Positions 8,872 to 18,693 of a stretch of DNA of 64,000 nucleotides are shown piece by piece. Origin of the DNA: JBFONV01 sp040779335. Lineage in GTDB: Bacteria > Pseudomonadota > Gammaproteobacteria > Enterobacterales > Alteromonadaceae. The stretch spans positions 1,116,001-1,180,000 of the forward strand of contig JBFONV010000001.1 in assembly GCA_040779335.1 (NCBI GenBank). Reading direction: 5' to 3'. The stretch's first letter is position 1. Each line of letters starts with the position of its first letter. The position numbers were made by a program, and so were the translations under genes. The notes beneath the pieces are model-generated. The model was not told the origin of the DNA, made no database searches, and worked only from the letters and a program-made list of their open reading frames with translations.

Positions 8872-9672
8872 ATGAAAATAGCAACAACAGGTATTGCAAC
8901 ATTAACGGGCCTAATGCTAGCGCTAGCTGGCTGCACGACGTCTTCAATGGGGCGGAATCAAATTACCTTATTTTCAAATGCCGAATTAGGGAAAATGGGG
9001 ATTGCCTCATTTGAAGAAATGAAAAACAAAGAAAAAATCAGCACCAATAAGGCGGTTAATACATATGTGCAGTGTGTCGCTAGTAGCATTACTCAGAATG
9101 TACCGCAATCGGTTCATCAAGGTGACTGGGAAGTGGTGGTGTTTGACTCTGAGCAAGTGAACGCATTTGCCTTACCTGGAGGTAAGATTGGTGTTTATAC
9201 AGGTATATTAGCGGTGGCTGATGATCAAGATCAATTAGCAGCTATTATCGGACATGAAGTTGGTCATGTTATTGAGCATCATTCAAATGAACGCTTGTCT
9301 TCTAGCCAACTTGCTCAAACTGGCCTTGCTGTTGCAGGGGCTGTATTAGATAGCCAAAATATTGAAAATAAAAATACTTGGATGGCGGGGTTAGGCTTGG
9401 GCTTACAGTACGGAGTGTTAATGCCGTATAGTCGTATGCACGAAAGTGAAGCCGATATTGTTGGCCAGGAATTAATGGCTAAATCAGGGTTTGATCCCCA
9501 TGCCAGCATTTTACTCTGGCAAAATATGGCTAAGCAAAGCAATGGTGCGCCGCCAGAATTTATGTCCACACACCCGTCAAACCAAACTCGGATCAAAAGC
9601 CTGAACAACCATTTAGCTAAATCGATGACACTATTTAACCCTCGTATGGTTCCTAAGTGCGTAAAACCTTAG
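8872..9672 (+). CDS. M48-family metalloprotease lipoprotein (LoiP/YggG-like)
   Basis: A zinc metalloprotease of the M48 family, expected to be anchored at the outer membrane and to take part in envelope protein quality control. A lipobox (LALAGC, Cys21) marks it as a lipoprotein. The zinc site is HEVGH at residues 128-132, with the third ligand in HESEAD (about Glu193). The length of 266 residues fits LoiP/YggG, which lacks the TPR tail of BepA. It is monocistronic, followed by a strong terminator at 9696-9722. Preference for LoiP over other M48 lipoproteins is by length and the single catalytic domain. Confidence 0.9.
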   Translation: MKIATTGIATLTGLMLALAGCTTSSMGRNQITLFSNAELGKMGIASFEEMKNKEKISTNKAVNTYVQCVASSITQNVPQSVHQGDWEVVVFDSEQVNAFALPGGKIGVYTGILAVADDQDQLAAIIGHEVGHVIEHHSNERLSSSQLAQTGLAVAGAVLDSQNIENKNTWMAGLGLGLQYGVLMPYSRMHESEADIVGQELMAKSGFDPHASILLWQNMAKQSNGAPPEFMSTHPSNQTRIKSLNNHLAKSMTLFNPRMVPKCVKP

Positions 9673-9695
9673 TTTTAATCTGTTGTATTCACAAT

Positions 9696-9722
9696 AAAAA
9701 AGCCGCAATATGCGGCTTTTTT
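9696..9722. terminator. Rho-independent terminator, bidirectional
   Basis: A 12-bp inverted repeat (AAAAAAGCCGCA, ATA loop, TGCGGCTTTTTT) lies between the convergent M48 protease and nhaC genes and gives a T-run in both directions. Confidence 0.9.
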
Positions 9723-9752
9723 GAATTTATGAAACTGAATGACTATTTGAAT

Positions 9753-11063
9753 TTATTTGGTCACTTTCCAAAAGGCAAAACCGGCAACAAAAAATAGTAT
9801 CATCGGGTAAAAGGCGTAGGAAACAACATTTATTGGAGAAATACCTAAGGTCGCACCTAATAGCAGGGCTTGTGCCCCGTAGGGAAGTAACCCTTGGTTA
9901 ATACACGCAAATATATCTAATAAACTGGCTGAATGGGCTGGCGATAACTGACCGTCGTTGGCCAGTTCTTTAGCGGTTTCCCCAGTAATAATAATTGACA
10001 CGGTATTATTGGCGGTAAAAAAGTTACAGTTAAATGCTAATGCTGCTATACCAAGCCCCGCGGCACGTTTGTTGTTATTTGGACTGATTTTTCTCGCGAT
10101 GTTTTCCAAACCATGAGTGAGTGCCAGCAAGCCACCTTGACGCTTGATCAGCTCACTCAATCCACCAATAAACAGCGACAATATAAAGATGTCCTGCATA
10201 CTAGCAAAGCCTTTGTTGATATCAGATATCCAGGTATTTAATTGATAATCACCGCTAAACATTCCAATAACTGCAGCGAGGATAATGCCTACAACGAGGA
10301 CCACAAAAACATTTACTCCCATTAAAGCCATCGCCAAAATAACAATATAAGGTAGTAAACCAATGAGATGAATATCATCAACAGTTTCATGAGGAACTGA
10401 ACTCCCCATTAACGCAAATATCACTAAACAGACCATAGCGGCAGGGAGGGCGAATTTAAAATTCACTCGGAATTTATCTTTCATATGAGCACCTTGGCTG
10501 CGCGTTGATGCTATGGTGGTATCAGAAATTATCGATAGGTTATCGCCAAATATTGCCCCAGATATTAAACAACCGGCGACTAATCCCGAATTAAGTTGTG
10601 CTGACTCGATAAAGCCTAAAGCAATAGGTGCAATGGCGGCAATGGTGCCCATCGACGTGCCCATCGCAGTAGACAAAAATGCCGCGACTAAAAACAATCC
10701 AGGTAAGAGCAAATAGTCAGGAAATACCGCTAATCCAAGTTGTACGCTGGTATCAACGCTTCCTGTTGCTTTAGCAACTGCTGCAAACGCCCCAGCTAAT
10801 AAATAGATGACACACATAGTAATGATGTTGGGATGACCAGCACCAGAAATAAATTGGTTAACTTGATCGTTGATCGGCTCTTTACCTAAACATATGGCTA
10901 CCAATATCGCGGGGATAATCGCGATACTAGCGGGCAGTTGATAAAAAGCAAATTCAACGCCTTGTAGCGTGAGAATAATGCCTGTGCCTAAAAATATGGC
11001 TAAAAAGACGCCAAAGGGAAGTAGGCTAGTTAGACGTTTTTCAACGGCATTGTTTGTGGTCAT
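9753..11063 (-). CDS. NhaC-family Na+/H+ antiporter
   Basis: A 436-residue polytopic inner-membrane protein with about 11-12 membrane segments. The stretch GDNLSIISDTTIAST (about residues 173-187) is the hallmark of the NhaC family, as is the C-terminal region with CNFFTANNT. NhaC members exchange Na+ for protons, and some relatives are malate/lactate or amino-acid antiporters, so the true substrate is open. The gene stands alone, convergent with the M48 protease and divergent from fklB. A 12-bp palindrome lies about 70 bp upstream of its start. Confidence 0.88.
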   Translation of the reverse strand: MTTNNAVEKRLTSLLPFGVFLAIFLGTGIILTLQGVEFAFYQLPASIAIIPAILVAICLGKEPINDQVNQFISGAGHPNIITMCVIYLLAGAFAAVAKATGSVDTSVQLGLAVFPDYLLLPGLFLVAAFLSTAMGTSMGTIAAIAPIALGFIESAQLNSGLVAGCLISGAIFGDNLSIISDTTIASTRSQGAHMKDKFRVNFKFALPAAMVCLVIFALMGSSVPHETVDDIHLIGLLPYIVILAMALMGVNVFVVLVVGIILAAVIGMFSGDYQLNTWISDINKGFASMQDIFILSLFIGGLSELIKRQGGLLALTHGLENIARKISPNNNKRAAGLGIAALAFNCNFFTANNTVSIIITGETAKELANDGQLSPAHSASLLDIFACINQGLLPYGAQALLLGATLGISPINVVSYAFYPMILFFVAGFAFWKVTK

Positions 11064-11386
11064 TCGGGACTCTTGTTATTTTATTTTTAAGAATTTATAA
11101 GACAATAAAGTAATTATAAAAAATGTCTATATGCATATGCATTATAAAAAGTGTTTTGTCATATTGTCAATCTAGAGCTATAGATGGCTATTCTTGTATT
11201 ACTCAATGGGTTTGGTGAATATGCTTAATATTGAGAAAAACTCATGCTTAATTTACTTGAGCAAAGGTTAATTGCTTTAATCCGCGTAAATAATGACAAA
11301 TAGTCACCCCTAGACACTACAGTCGAATCTTTGTTTGTGCTATTCTTGCCCGAATTTTTAAATCCATTATTGTCGAAGAGTAGAGT
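11064..11386. other. Divergent promoter region, nhaC / fklB
   Basis: 323 bp with no gene seen. It must carry promoters for both flanking genes. The main landmark is a perfect palindrome ATGCATATGCAT at 11131-11142 within an A/T-rich stretch near nhaC. The ribosome binding site of fklB is GAAGAG just before 11387. Confidence 0.5.
11131..11142. promoter_or_regulatory. 12-bp palindrome upstream of nhaC
   Basis: ATGCATATGCAT is self-complementary and lies about 70 bp before the nhaC start in A/T-rich DNA. A position near the promoter suggests an operator, but the motif is simple and could be chance. Confidence 0.25.
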
Positions 11387-12010
11387 ATGTCTGAAAACAA
11401 ATTTGAGTCCATTGAACAACGTGTAAGTTATGGCGTAGGTCGTCAGTTAGGTGATCAATTACGAAATAACCCTTTTAAAGGTTTTGACGTATCTGCTGTT
11501 CAAGCTGGATTGGCTGATGCCTTAACCAATGCTACCAGTCAAGTCTCTGACGAGCAGCTAAACGAAGCTTTTTCAATCGTTTCAAAAAAATTACAAGAGC
11601 AAGAGCAACTTGCAGCGAAAGAGAAAGCCGCTGAAGGCGAAGCGTTCTTGGCTGAAAATGCTAAACGTGAAGAAGTGACGGTTACTGAGTCAGGTTTGCA
11701 ATATGAAGTTATCGCAACTGGTGAAGGTGAAACGCCAACAGCACAAAGTACAGTTCGTACTCATTATCATGGTACTTTTATTAATGGTGATGTATTTGAT
11801 AGCTCATATGATCGTGGTCAACCGGCAGAATTCCCAGTTAGCGGCGTAATTGCTGGATGGACTGAAGCACTCCAATTGATGAGCGAAGGTGCTAAGTATC
11901 GTTTATATGTACCATACAATCTTGCTTACGGAGAGCAAGGCTCACAAGGAGCTATCCCTCCTTATTCAGCGTTAGTGTTTGACGTTGAGTTGTTGGCTGT
12001 TGTCAGCTAA
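11387..12010 (+). CDS. fklB: FKBP-type peptidyl-prolyl isomerase FklB
   Basis: A 207-residue cis-trans prolyl isomerase of the FKBP22/FklB type. Residues 1-90 form the helical dimerisation domain (typical RVSYGVGRQLGDQL beginning) and a long charged helix. The FKBP catalytic domain covers about 95-206, with TVRTHYHGTFINGDVFDSSY and the closing AYGEQG...IPPYSALVFDVELL motifs. There is no signal peptide, so it is cytoplasmic, unlike FkpA. It is followed by a clear terminator and then by the dapB region, a common neighbourhood in Alteromonadales. Confidence 0.95.
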   Translation: MSENKFESIEQRVSYGVGRQLGDQLRNNPFKGFDVSAVQAGLADALTNATSQVSDEQLNEAFSIVSKKLQEQEQLAAKEKAAEGEAFLAENAKREEVTVTESGLQYEVIATGEGETPTAQSTVRTHYHGTFINGDVFDSSYDRGQPAEFPVSGVIAGWTEALQLMSEGAKYRLYVPYNLAYGEQGSQGAIPPYSALVFDVELLAVVS

Positions 12011-12023
12011 TGATATGTTTTTA

Positions 12024-12048
12024 GAAGCCGGGTTTTCCCGGCTTTTTT
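12024..12048 (+). terminator. Terminator after fklB
   Basis: GC-rich hairpin AGCCGGG-TTTT-CCCGGCT followed by a T-run, 14 bp after the fklB stop. Confidence 0.9.
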
Positions 12049-12099
12049 ATCACTGAAAATTGCAGTTATTAATTAATTTTTATTGGAAATACTTAACTC

Positions 12100-12537
12100 G
12101 TGTTATCTGAACAACTAACCCGAATATTTCAAGATTACTTAACAGCGTTTAAACGCTATGATTTAGATGCTGTTTTCAAATGTTATCATCTTCCTTGCAC
12201 ATTACAGACCCCTGATAAGGTGTTACAAATAAACCACAGTCAAGAATTTGAACACGCATTCAACGATATTTTTGAGCAACTAAGACAGGCGAAAACTAAA
12301 GACGTTTTCGCTACCTGTGCAAGTTATCTCTCTCTGAATGATAATATCGCCCTAGTGTGCATTGATTGGGCTTTTATCGACCAAAAGGATGAGGTGTTTG
12401 CTGACTTTTGTGCTATTTACCATGTGGTTGTGATGGATGACGGGGTAAAAATCATTAATGTTGTTTCTCATGATTTAAGCAATTCAATTAAGTTAACGCA
12501 TTCTTTAGATATAACAGAACGTTTAAGAGTCGAATAA
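12100..12537 (+). CDS. NTF2-like (SnoaL-type) protein
   Basis: A 145-residue soluble protein starting at GTG. Its N-terminal helix with a D-x-V-x-x-x-Y pattern (RYDLDAVFKCYHLPC, about residues 19-33) and the alternating strands in the second half resemble the NTF2-like cone fold. No enzyme residues can be assigned. The stop codon overlaps the dapB ATG by one base (TAATG), so the two are translationally coupled. The gene may be a conserved partner of dapB in this group, but its function is unknown. Confidence 0.65.
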   Translation: MLSEQLTRIFQDYLTAFKRYDLDAVFKCYHLPCTLQTPDKVLQINHSQEFEHAFNDIFEQLRQAKTKDVFATCASYLSLNDNIALVCIDWAFIDQKDEVFADFCAIYHVVVMDDGVKIINVVSHDLSNSIKLTHSLDITERLRVE

Positions 12538-13346
12538 TGATGACAGTAAAAGTAGCTATTTTAGGATGTAGTGGTCGTATGGGCCGCAACTTAGTACAAG
12601 CGGCAGTAGAGCATGAAAGTATTACTTTAGTCGGTGGCAGCGTTAGAGCAAACTCTTCCTTTGTTGATTTTGATTTAGGAGAATTAGCGGGGATTGGCGC
12701 TATCGGTCTTAAAACTACATGTGAGCTAACAGATATGTTGAGCGCCGATGTTCTGATCGACTTTACCACTATAGAGTCTACACTGGAAAACCTCAATTGG
12801 TGTCAAGAGCACAATAAAGCGATCGTAATCGGCACCACTGGTTTTAACGATGAGCAAGTAGAGATCATCAAACAAGCGGGTAAAAACATTCCGGTTATTT
12901 TAGCGCCAAATACTAGCGTTGGTGTAAATTTGCTCTTTAAACTGTTAGAAATTACCGCAAAAGCAATTGGCGACTATACTGATATAGAAATTTTTGAAGC
13001 GCATCACAGGTTCAAAAAAGATGCACCTTCTGGTACTGCTATGAAAATGGGACAGGTTATCGCACAAACCTTAGGGCGCGATTTAAATCAATGTGCTGTT
13101 TATGGCCGTGAAGGCATCACCGAAGAGCGCAACAAAGACACCATAGGTTTTGCTACAGTGCGAGCTGGCGATATTGTTGGCGAACACACCGCATTTTTTG
13201 CTGACTTAGGTGAACGTATCGAAATAACTCATAAAGCCAGTTCACGCATGACCTTTGCTTTAGGGGCAATGCGAGCCGCATTTTGGTTAAATAGTGCTAA
13301 CGCTGGCTACTATGATATGCAAGATGTACTTGGCTTAAAAGAGTAG
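12537..13346 (+). CDS. dapB: 4-Hydroxy-tetrahydrodipicolinate reductase DapB
   Basis: DapB reduces 4-hydroxy-tetrahydrodipicolinate with NAD(P)H in the diaminopimelate/lysine pathway. The dinucleotide-binding loop GCSGRMG is at residues 10-16. The catalytic block EAHHRFKKDAPSGTA holds His156/His157 and the substrate-binding lysine. At 269 residues it is full length. Two consecutive ATGs (12537 and 12540) are possible starts. It is coupled to the NTF2-like gene and followed at 249 bp by carA. Confidence 0.97.
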   Translation: MMTVKVAILGCSGRMGRNLVQAAVEHESITLVGGSVRANSSFVDFDLGELAGIGAIGLKTTCELTDMLSADVLIDFTTIESTLENLNWCQEHNKAIVIGTTGFNDEQVEIIKQAGKNIPVILAPNTSVGVNLLFKLLEITAKAIGDYTDIEIFEAHHRFKKDAPSGTAMKMGQVIAQTLGRDLNQCAVYGREGITEERNKDTIGFATVRAGDIVGEHTAFFADLGERIEITHKASSRMTFALGAMRAAFWLNSANAGYYDMQDVLGLKE

Positions 13347-13594
13347 TGTAATAATTAAAAGTACTACTTTTGTGTGTTTTAAATGAGTTATCAATTAAAA
13401 GCTTAGTTTTTACATTTATTGACTGGACGAAAGGTGACATTGAGCGTAAAATAAGTGGATTTTGTCAAAAATTTACGGTTCTTAAAAAATAAGACTGAGT
13501 TTTTGGCATTTTTTATGTGTACAGCATATGTGTTTAATGGCTGGAATGTGATTATTTCGCTCATTATGTATCTTTCTTCTTTACGGAGGTTAAA

Positions 13595-14725
13595 TTGACT
13601 AAATCTGCCATTTTGGTGCTTGAAGACGGCACTGTATTTAAAGGCACCGCAATCGGTGCAGAAGGGGCGGCTGTTGGTGAAGTAGTATTCAATACTTCAA
13701 TGACGGGTTACCAAGAAATTCTCACAGATCCCTCTTATGCAGAGCAAATTGTTACCTTAACATATCCTCATATTGGTAACACCGGTACGAACAGCGAAGA
13801 TGAAGAATCAAGCACTATTTGGGCAAAAGGTTTAGTGATCCGCGACTTGCCTCTTCTGGCAAGCAATTTTAGAAATGAACAGAGTTTAAGCGACTACCTA
13901 AAAAGTAAAAATATTCTCGGTATCGCCGACATTGATACACGTAAACTCACTCGAATTTTACGAGAGAAAGGTGCGCAAAATGGCTGTATTCTTGCCGGAG
14001 ACGATATCAATGAAAATGATGCCTTAGTAAAAGCTAAAGCCTTTCCTGGTTTAAAAGGAATGGATTTAGCGAAAGTGGTTTCTACGACCGAAAAATATCA
14101 GTGGACAGAAGGGAGTTGGGTACTAGGCCAAGGTCATATTACTCCGCAAAATTCTGAGTTTCACGTTGTTGCCTACGATTTTGGTGCAAAACGTAATATT
14201 TTACGTATGTTGGTTGACCGTGGATGTAAGTTAACGGTGGTGCCAGCACAAACATCTGCTGCAGAAGTATTAGCGATGAATCCAGACGGTATCTTCCTTT
14301 CAAATGGCCCGGGCGACCCAGAACCTTGTGACTACGCCATTAGCGCTATTAAGTCATTTTTAGAAACCGATATTCCTGTGTTTGGCATATGTTTAGGTCA
14401 CCAATTACTTGGTTTAGCAAGTGGTGCTAAAACGGTGAAAATGAAATTTGGTCATCACGGTGGCAACCATCCAGTTAAAGATCACGAGCGTGATGTAGTG
14501 ATGATTACCGCACAGAATCACGGATTTGCTGTAGATGAATCGAATATGCCTAGTAATCTTAAAGTCACGCATAACTCGTTATTTGATGGCACTATTCAAG
14601 GTATCCATCGCACTGATAAACCTGCTTTTAGCTTCCAGGGCCATCCAGAAGCGAGCCCTGGACCGCATGATGCAGCGCCGTTATTTGACCATTTCATTGA
14701 TTTAATTAAAAAGCACAACGCTTAA
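13595..14725 (+). CDS. carA: Carbamoyl-phosphate synthase small subunit CarA
   Basis: CarA is the glutamine amidotransferase that feeds ammonia to CarB for arginine and pyrimidine synthesis. The N-terminal CPSase domain (about 1-150) is followed by a class I glutaminase with nucleophile Cys266 in FGICLGHQLLG and the His/Glu of FQGHPEASPGP. The 376-residue length is standard. The start codon is TTG, well supported by the strong ACGGAGG site at 13583-13589, 5 bp away. The 248-bp leader probably carries arginine/pyrimidine control, but I could not assign operators. carB follows after 25 bp. Confidence 0.97.
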   Translation: MTKSAILVLEDGTVFKGTAIGAEGAAVGEVVFNTSMTGYQEILTDPSYAEQIVTLTYPHIGNTGTNSEDEESSTIWAKGLVIRDLPLLASNFRNEQSLSDYLKSKNILGIADIDTRKLTRILREKGAQNGCILAGDDINENDALVKAKAFPGLKGMDLAKVVSTTEKYQWTEGSWVLGQGHITPQNSEFHVVAYDFGAKRNILRMLVDRGCKLTVVPAQTSAAEVLAMNPDGIFLSNGPGDPEPCDYAISAIKSFLETDIPVFGICLGHQLLGLASGAKTVKMKFGHHGGNHPVKDHERDVVMITAQNHGFAVDESNMPSNLKVTHNSLFDGTIQGIHRTDKPAFSFQGHPEASPGPHDAAPLFDHFIDLIKKHNA

Positions 14726-14750
14726 TCACCCAAAAGAGAGACGAATTACT

Positions 14751-17700
14751 ATGCCAAAACGTACTGACATAAAAAGTATCTTAATTTTAGGTGCTGGCCC
14801 AATTGTTATTGGTCAAGCTTGTGAGTTTGACTATTCTGGCGCGCAAGCATGTAAAGCACTGCGTGAGGAAGGTTATCGAGTTATTTTAGTTAACTCTAAC
14901 CCTGCAACTATCATGACTGATCCCGAAATGGCTGACGCTACCTATATTGAGCCGATCCACTGGGAAGTTGTGCGTAAGATCATCGAAAAAGAACGTCCAT
15001 GTGCGGTTTTACCAACAATGGGTGGTCAAACGGCACTAAACTGCGCCCTTGAATTAGAAGCCAATGGTGTTTTAAAAGAATTCAATGTTGAAATGATTGG
15101 CGCCACGGCTGACGCAATTGATAAAGCCGAAGATCGCAGTCGTTTTGATAAAGCGATGAAAAATATTGGTTTAGAAACCCCACGTGCTGAAATTGTGCAT
15201 TCAATGGCCGAAGCGCATGAAACCAGCAAACGAATTGGCTTTCCTTGTATTATCCGACCGTCGTTTACTATGGGTGGCTCGGGAGGTGGTATTGCCTATA
15301 ACCGTGAAGAATATGAAACAATTTGTACACGTGGCCTCGATTTATCGCCAACCAATGAGCTCTTGATTGATGAGTCGCTTATCGGTTGGAAAGAATATGA
15401 AATGGAAGTAGTTCGCGACAAAAATGATAACTGTATTATTATTTGTTCGATTGAAAACTTTGACCCTATGGGTATTCATACTGGGGATTCTATTACGGTT
15501 GCACCCGCACAAACGCTTACCGATAAAGAATATCAAATTATGCGTAACGCCTCTTTAGCGGTACTACGTGAAATTGGTGTTGAGACGGGCGGCTCAAACG
15601 TACAGTTTGGTGTTTGTCCTGATACTGGTCGTATGGTTATTATCGAGATGAACCCTCGTGTTTCCCGTTCTTCTGCGTTGGCGTCAAAAGCAACTGGTTT
15701 CCCTATTGCTAAAATAGCGGCAAAATTGGCAGTAGGTTATACCTTAGACGAGTTGTCAAATGACATTACTGGTGGCGCAACCCCTGCTTCTTTTGAACCC
15801 ACCATTGACTATGTTGTTACTAAGATCCCACGTTTTAACTTTGAAAAATTTGCGGGTTCTGAAGATAGATTAACCACACAGATGAAATCGGTTGGCGAGG
15901 TCATGGCGATTGGCCGTAACCAGCAAGAATCTATGCAAAAGGCACTACGTGGCTTAGAAGTCGGCGTTAGTGGTTTCGACCCTATGGTTGACGTTACTCA
16001 GCCAGGCGCAAAAACTAAAATTATGCATGAATTGCAAGAAGCGGGCGCAGATCGTATTTGGTATATCGCTGATGCGTTTCGTTTGGGGTTAACGGTTGAC
16101 GATGTTTTTCGCCTAACTAATATTGACCGTTGGTTCCTTGTTCAGATTGAAGATATCATTTTAGATGAAGCAAAAGTTGCTGAAAATGGTATGGCAGGTT
16201 TAACGCCCGAGTACTTACGTAAGTTAAAACGCAAAGGCTTTGCTGATTCCCGTTTAGCGGATTTAATTGGTGTTGCCGAAGCTGAGATTCGTAAAAAACG
16301 CCAAAATGCAGACATACATCCGGTTTATAAACGTGTTGATACTTGCGCAGCAGAATTTAGCTCAGATACCGCGTACATGTATTCAACCTATGATGAAGAA
16401 TGTGAAGCAAACCCTACCGATAATGACAAGATAATGATCTTGGGTGGCGGCCCTAACCGTATTGGTCAAGGGATTGAGTTTGATTACTGTTGTGTTCACG
16501 CTGCCTTAGCGTTGCGTGATGACGGTTACGAAACCATTATGGTTAACTGTAACCCTGAAACTGTTTCAACCGATTATGACACTTCTGATCGTTTATATTT
16601 TGAGTCGATCACCTTTGAAGATGTCTTGGAAATTGTTCGCATCGAAAAACCGAAAGGGGTTATCGTGCAATATGGCGGGCAAACACCACTTAAATTGGCG
16701 CGCGCTTTAGAAGCTGCCGGTGTTCCAATTATTGGGACATCACCTGATGCCATCGATAGAGCGGAAGATCGCGAGCGCTTTCAACAGGCGGTTGAGCGTT
16801 TAGGTTTATTACAACCGGAAAATGCCACAGTAACTTCTTTAGATGAAGCACTGGTAAAAGCCGAAATTATTGGCTTTCCACTAGTTGTTCGTCCTTCATA
16901 TGTTCTAGGTGGGCGTGCGATGGAAATCGTATATGACCTTGAAGATTTACGTCGCTACATGACCGAAGCTGTAAGTGTTTCTAATGACTCACCAGTGTTA
17001 CTTGATTACTTTCTTGATGACGCCATCGAAGTTGACATCGATGTGGTTTGTGATGGTACCAATGTGGTTGTTGGCGGTATTATGCAACATATTGAGCAAG
17101 CAGGGGTCCACTCTGGAGATTCAGCCTGTTCGCTGCCGGCATATAGCTTAAGCCAAGAAATTCAAGATGTGATGCGTGAACAAGTCACTAAACTTGCATT
17201 TGAGCTGGGTGTAAATGGTTTAATGAATACCCAAATGGCGGTTAAAGACGACAAAGTGTATTTGATTGAAGTTAACCCACGTGCTGCTCGTACTATCCCC
17301 TTTGTTTCAAAAGCAACAGGTGTTCCTTTAGCAAAAGTTGGCGCGCGAGTCATGGCAGGTAAATCTCTTGCTGAGCAAGGAATTACGACTGAAGTGATCC
17401 CTCCGTATTTCTCTGTGAAAGAAGTGGTGATCCCGTTTAATAAATTCCATGGTAGCGATCCTTTAGTTGGCCCAGAAATGCGTTCAACTGGTGAGGTTAT
17501 GGGCGTTGGTCGAACGTTTGAAGAAGCGTACGCAAAAGCTAATTTAGGTGCTGGCGTGTCGGTACCTAAGTCTGGGCGCGCACTCATTTCTGTACGAAAC
17601 AGTGATAAAGAGCGTGTGGTTGACCTTGCCAAACAGATGGTAGAACTAGGCTACGAAATAGATGCTACACACGGAACGGCGATTATTTTAGGTGAAGCTA

Positions 17701-17969
17701 ATATCCCCGCGCGTTTGGTAAATAAAGTACATGAAGGGCGCCCACATATTCTTGATAGAATTAAGAATGGTGAATATAGCTACATCATCAATACTACTGA
17801 AGGGCGAAAAGCCATTGAAGACTCGAAAGTATTGCGTGGTGGTGCACTTCGTTACAAAGTTGCTTATACTACAACATTAAATGCTGCATTTGCCGCTTGT
17901 CAGGCGCATGCCGCAGATGATAGAAATACCGTAACATCTATTCAGGAACTACATAAAGAGTGTGGATAA
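14751..17969 (+). CDS. carB: Carbamoyl-phosphate synthase large subunit CarB
   Basis: CarB makes carbamoyl phosphate from bicarbonate, ammonia and two ATP. The 1072-residue protein is a duplicated ATP-grasp enzyme: the first half (about 1-400) phosphorylates bicarbonate, and the second (about 550-935), opening with the repeated GGGPNRIGQGIEFDY loop, phosphorylates carbamate. A C-terminal MGS-like allosteric domain covers about 936-1072. The length is normal and no motif is missing. It is cotranscribed with carA, and a strong hairpin terminator follows at 18010-18046. Confidence 0.98.
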   Translation: MPKRTDIKSILILGAGPIVIGQACEFDYSGAQACKALREEGYRVILVNSNPATIMTDPEMADATYIEPIHWEVVRKIIEKERPCAVLPTMGGQTALNCALELEANGVLKEFNVEMIGATADAIDKAEDRSRFDKAMKNIGLETPRAEIVHSMAEAHETSKRIGFPCIIRPSFTMGGSGGGIAYNREEYETICTRGLDLSPTNELLIDESLIGWKEYEMEVVRDKNDNCIIICSIENFDPMGIHTGDSITVAPAQTLTDKEYQIMRNASLAVLREIGVETGGSNVQFGVCPDTGRMVIIEMNPRVSRSSALASKATGFPIAKIAAKLAVGYTLDELSNDITGGATPASFEPTIDYVVTKIPRFNFEKFAGSEDRLTTQMKSVGEVMAIGRNQQESMQKALRGLEVGVSGFDPMVDVTQPGAKTKIMHELQEAGADRIWYIADAFRLGLTVDDVFRLTNIDRWFLVQIEDIILDEAKVAENGMAGLTPEYLRKLKRKGFADSRLADLIGVAEAEIRKKRQNADIHPVYKRVDTCAAEFSSDTAYMYSTYDEECEANPTDNDKIMILGGGPNRIGQGIEFDYCCVHAALALRDDGYETIMVNCNPETVSTDYDTSDRLYFESITFEDVLEIVRIEKPKGVIVQYGGQTPLKLARALEAAGVPIIGTSPDAIDRAEDRERFQQAVERLGLLQPENATVTSLDEALVKAEIIGFPLVVRPSYVLGGRAMEIVYDLEDLRRYMTEAVSVSNDSPVLLDYFLDDAIEVDIDVVCDGTNVVVGGIMQHIEQAGVHSGDSACSLPAYSLSQEIQDVMREQVTKLAFELGVNGLMNTQMAVKDDKVYLIEVNPRAARTIPFVSKATGVPLAKVGARVMAGKSLAEQGITTEVIPPYFSVKEVVIPFNKFHGSDPLVGPEMRSTGEVMGVGRTFEEAYAKANLGAGVSVPKSGRALISVRNSDKERVVDLAKQMVELGYEIDATHGTAIILGEANIPARLVNKVHEGRPHILDRIKNGEYSYIINTTEGRKAIEDSKVLRGGALRYKVAYTTTLNAAFAACQAHAADDRNTVTSIQELHKECG

Positions 17970-18009
17970 TCGCTTAACGTGATTTACTCTAAATAGGTAG
18001 TTAGTTTTA

Positions 18010-18046
18010 AAAAAAGTGGTTTTTTCATCTGAAAAAACCACTTTTT
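18010..18046 (+). terminator. Terminator after carAB
   Basis: A long inverted repeat, AAAAAGTGGTTTTTTC against GAAAAAACCACTTTTT with a short loop, 40 bp past the carB stop. Confidence 0.85.
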
Positions 18047-18088
18047 AATTCATAGATTGTTAATTAGAAATAATAAAAGAAGAGAATA

Positions 18089-18562
18089 ATGAATCAATAC
18101 CCAATGACAGTGCAAGGCGCAGATGCACTACGTGAAGAATTACATCAGTTAAAGTCGGTTAAACGTCCGCAAATTGTTGAAGCTATTGCAGAAGCTCGTG
18201 AGCACGGTGATCTTAAAGAAAATGCTGAATACCATGCCGCCCGTGAACAACAAGGCTTTTGTGAAGGGCGCATTCAAGATATTGAAGGTAAACTGAGTAA
18301 TGCCCAGATTATAGATGTCTCTAAAATTCCGAATACCGGCAAAGTTATCTTCGGCGTTAAGGTTACCTTGTTAAATATTGATACCGACGAAGAAGTGACT
18401 TATCAAATAGTTGGTGACGATGAATCGGATATTAAAAACAATCGCATTTCAATCAACTCGCCTATAGCACGTGGCTTAATTGGTAAAGAAGTAGACTCAG
18501 AAATTGAAATCAAAACACCTGGTGGTGTTGTTGAATATGAAATCATCGCGGTTGAACATTAA
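18089..18562 (+). CDS. greA: Transcript cleavage factor GreA
   Basis: GreA rescues backtracked RNA polymerase by stimulating transcript cleavage. The N-terminal coiled coil (about residues 1-75) carries the acidic tip pattern ending in ENAEYHAAREQQ, and the C-terminal globular domain (about 80-157) has the typical FGVKVTLLN and SPIARGLIGK stretches. The 157-residue length is standard. It has a good ribosome binding site and its own promoter region after the carB terminator. It is convergent with yhbY. Confidence 0.97.
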   Translation: MNQYPMTVQGADALREELHQLKSVKRPQIVEAIAEAREHGDLKENAEYHAAREQQGFCEGRIQDIEGKLSNAQIIDVSKIPNTGKVIFGVKVTLLNIDTDEEVTYQIVGDDESDIKNNRISINSPIARGLIGKEVDSEIEIKTPGGVVEYEIIAVEH

Positions 18563-18642
18563 TAAACCACGTTTTTTGGTTGATTAGGTTGAGTACCTAT
18601 TGGTGAATAGCCTGTTAGTTTTCACATATTTACTTTTGACTG

Positions 18643-18668
18643 CACAACATACTATTCGTCCTGAATAT
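18643..18668. repeat. 26-bp direct repeat, copy 1
   Basis: CACAACATACTATTCGTCCTGAATAT is repeated identically 51 bp downstream. The unit between the copies contains the small palindrome CCATCCATGG-like segment. It is non-coding, between greA and yhbY, and may belong to a dispersed repeat family. Confidence 0.85.
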
Positions 18669-18693
18669 CGTTGTTCATTGCCATCCATGGCAT

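Noticed and set aside
17162..17632. Long open frame antisense to carB (156 codons)
   Set aside because: It lies wholly within the conserved carB gene, has no domain-like sequence or ribosome binding site, and results from the codon bias of the + strand.
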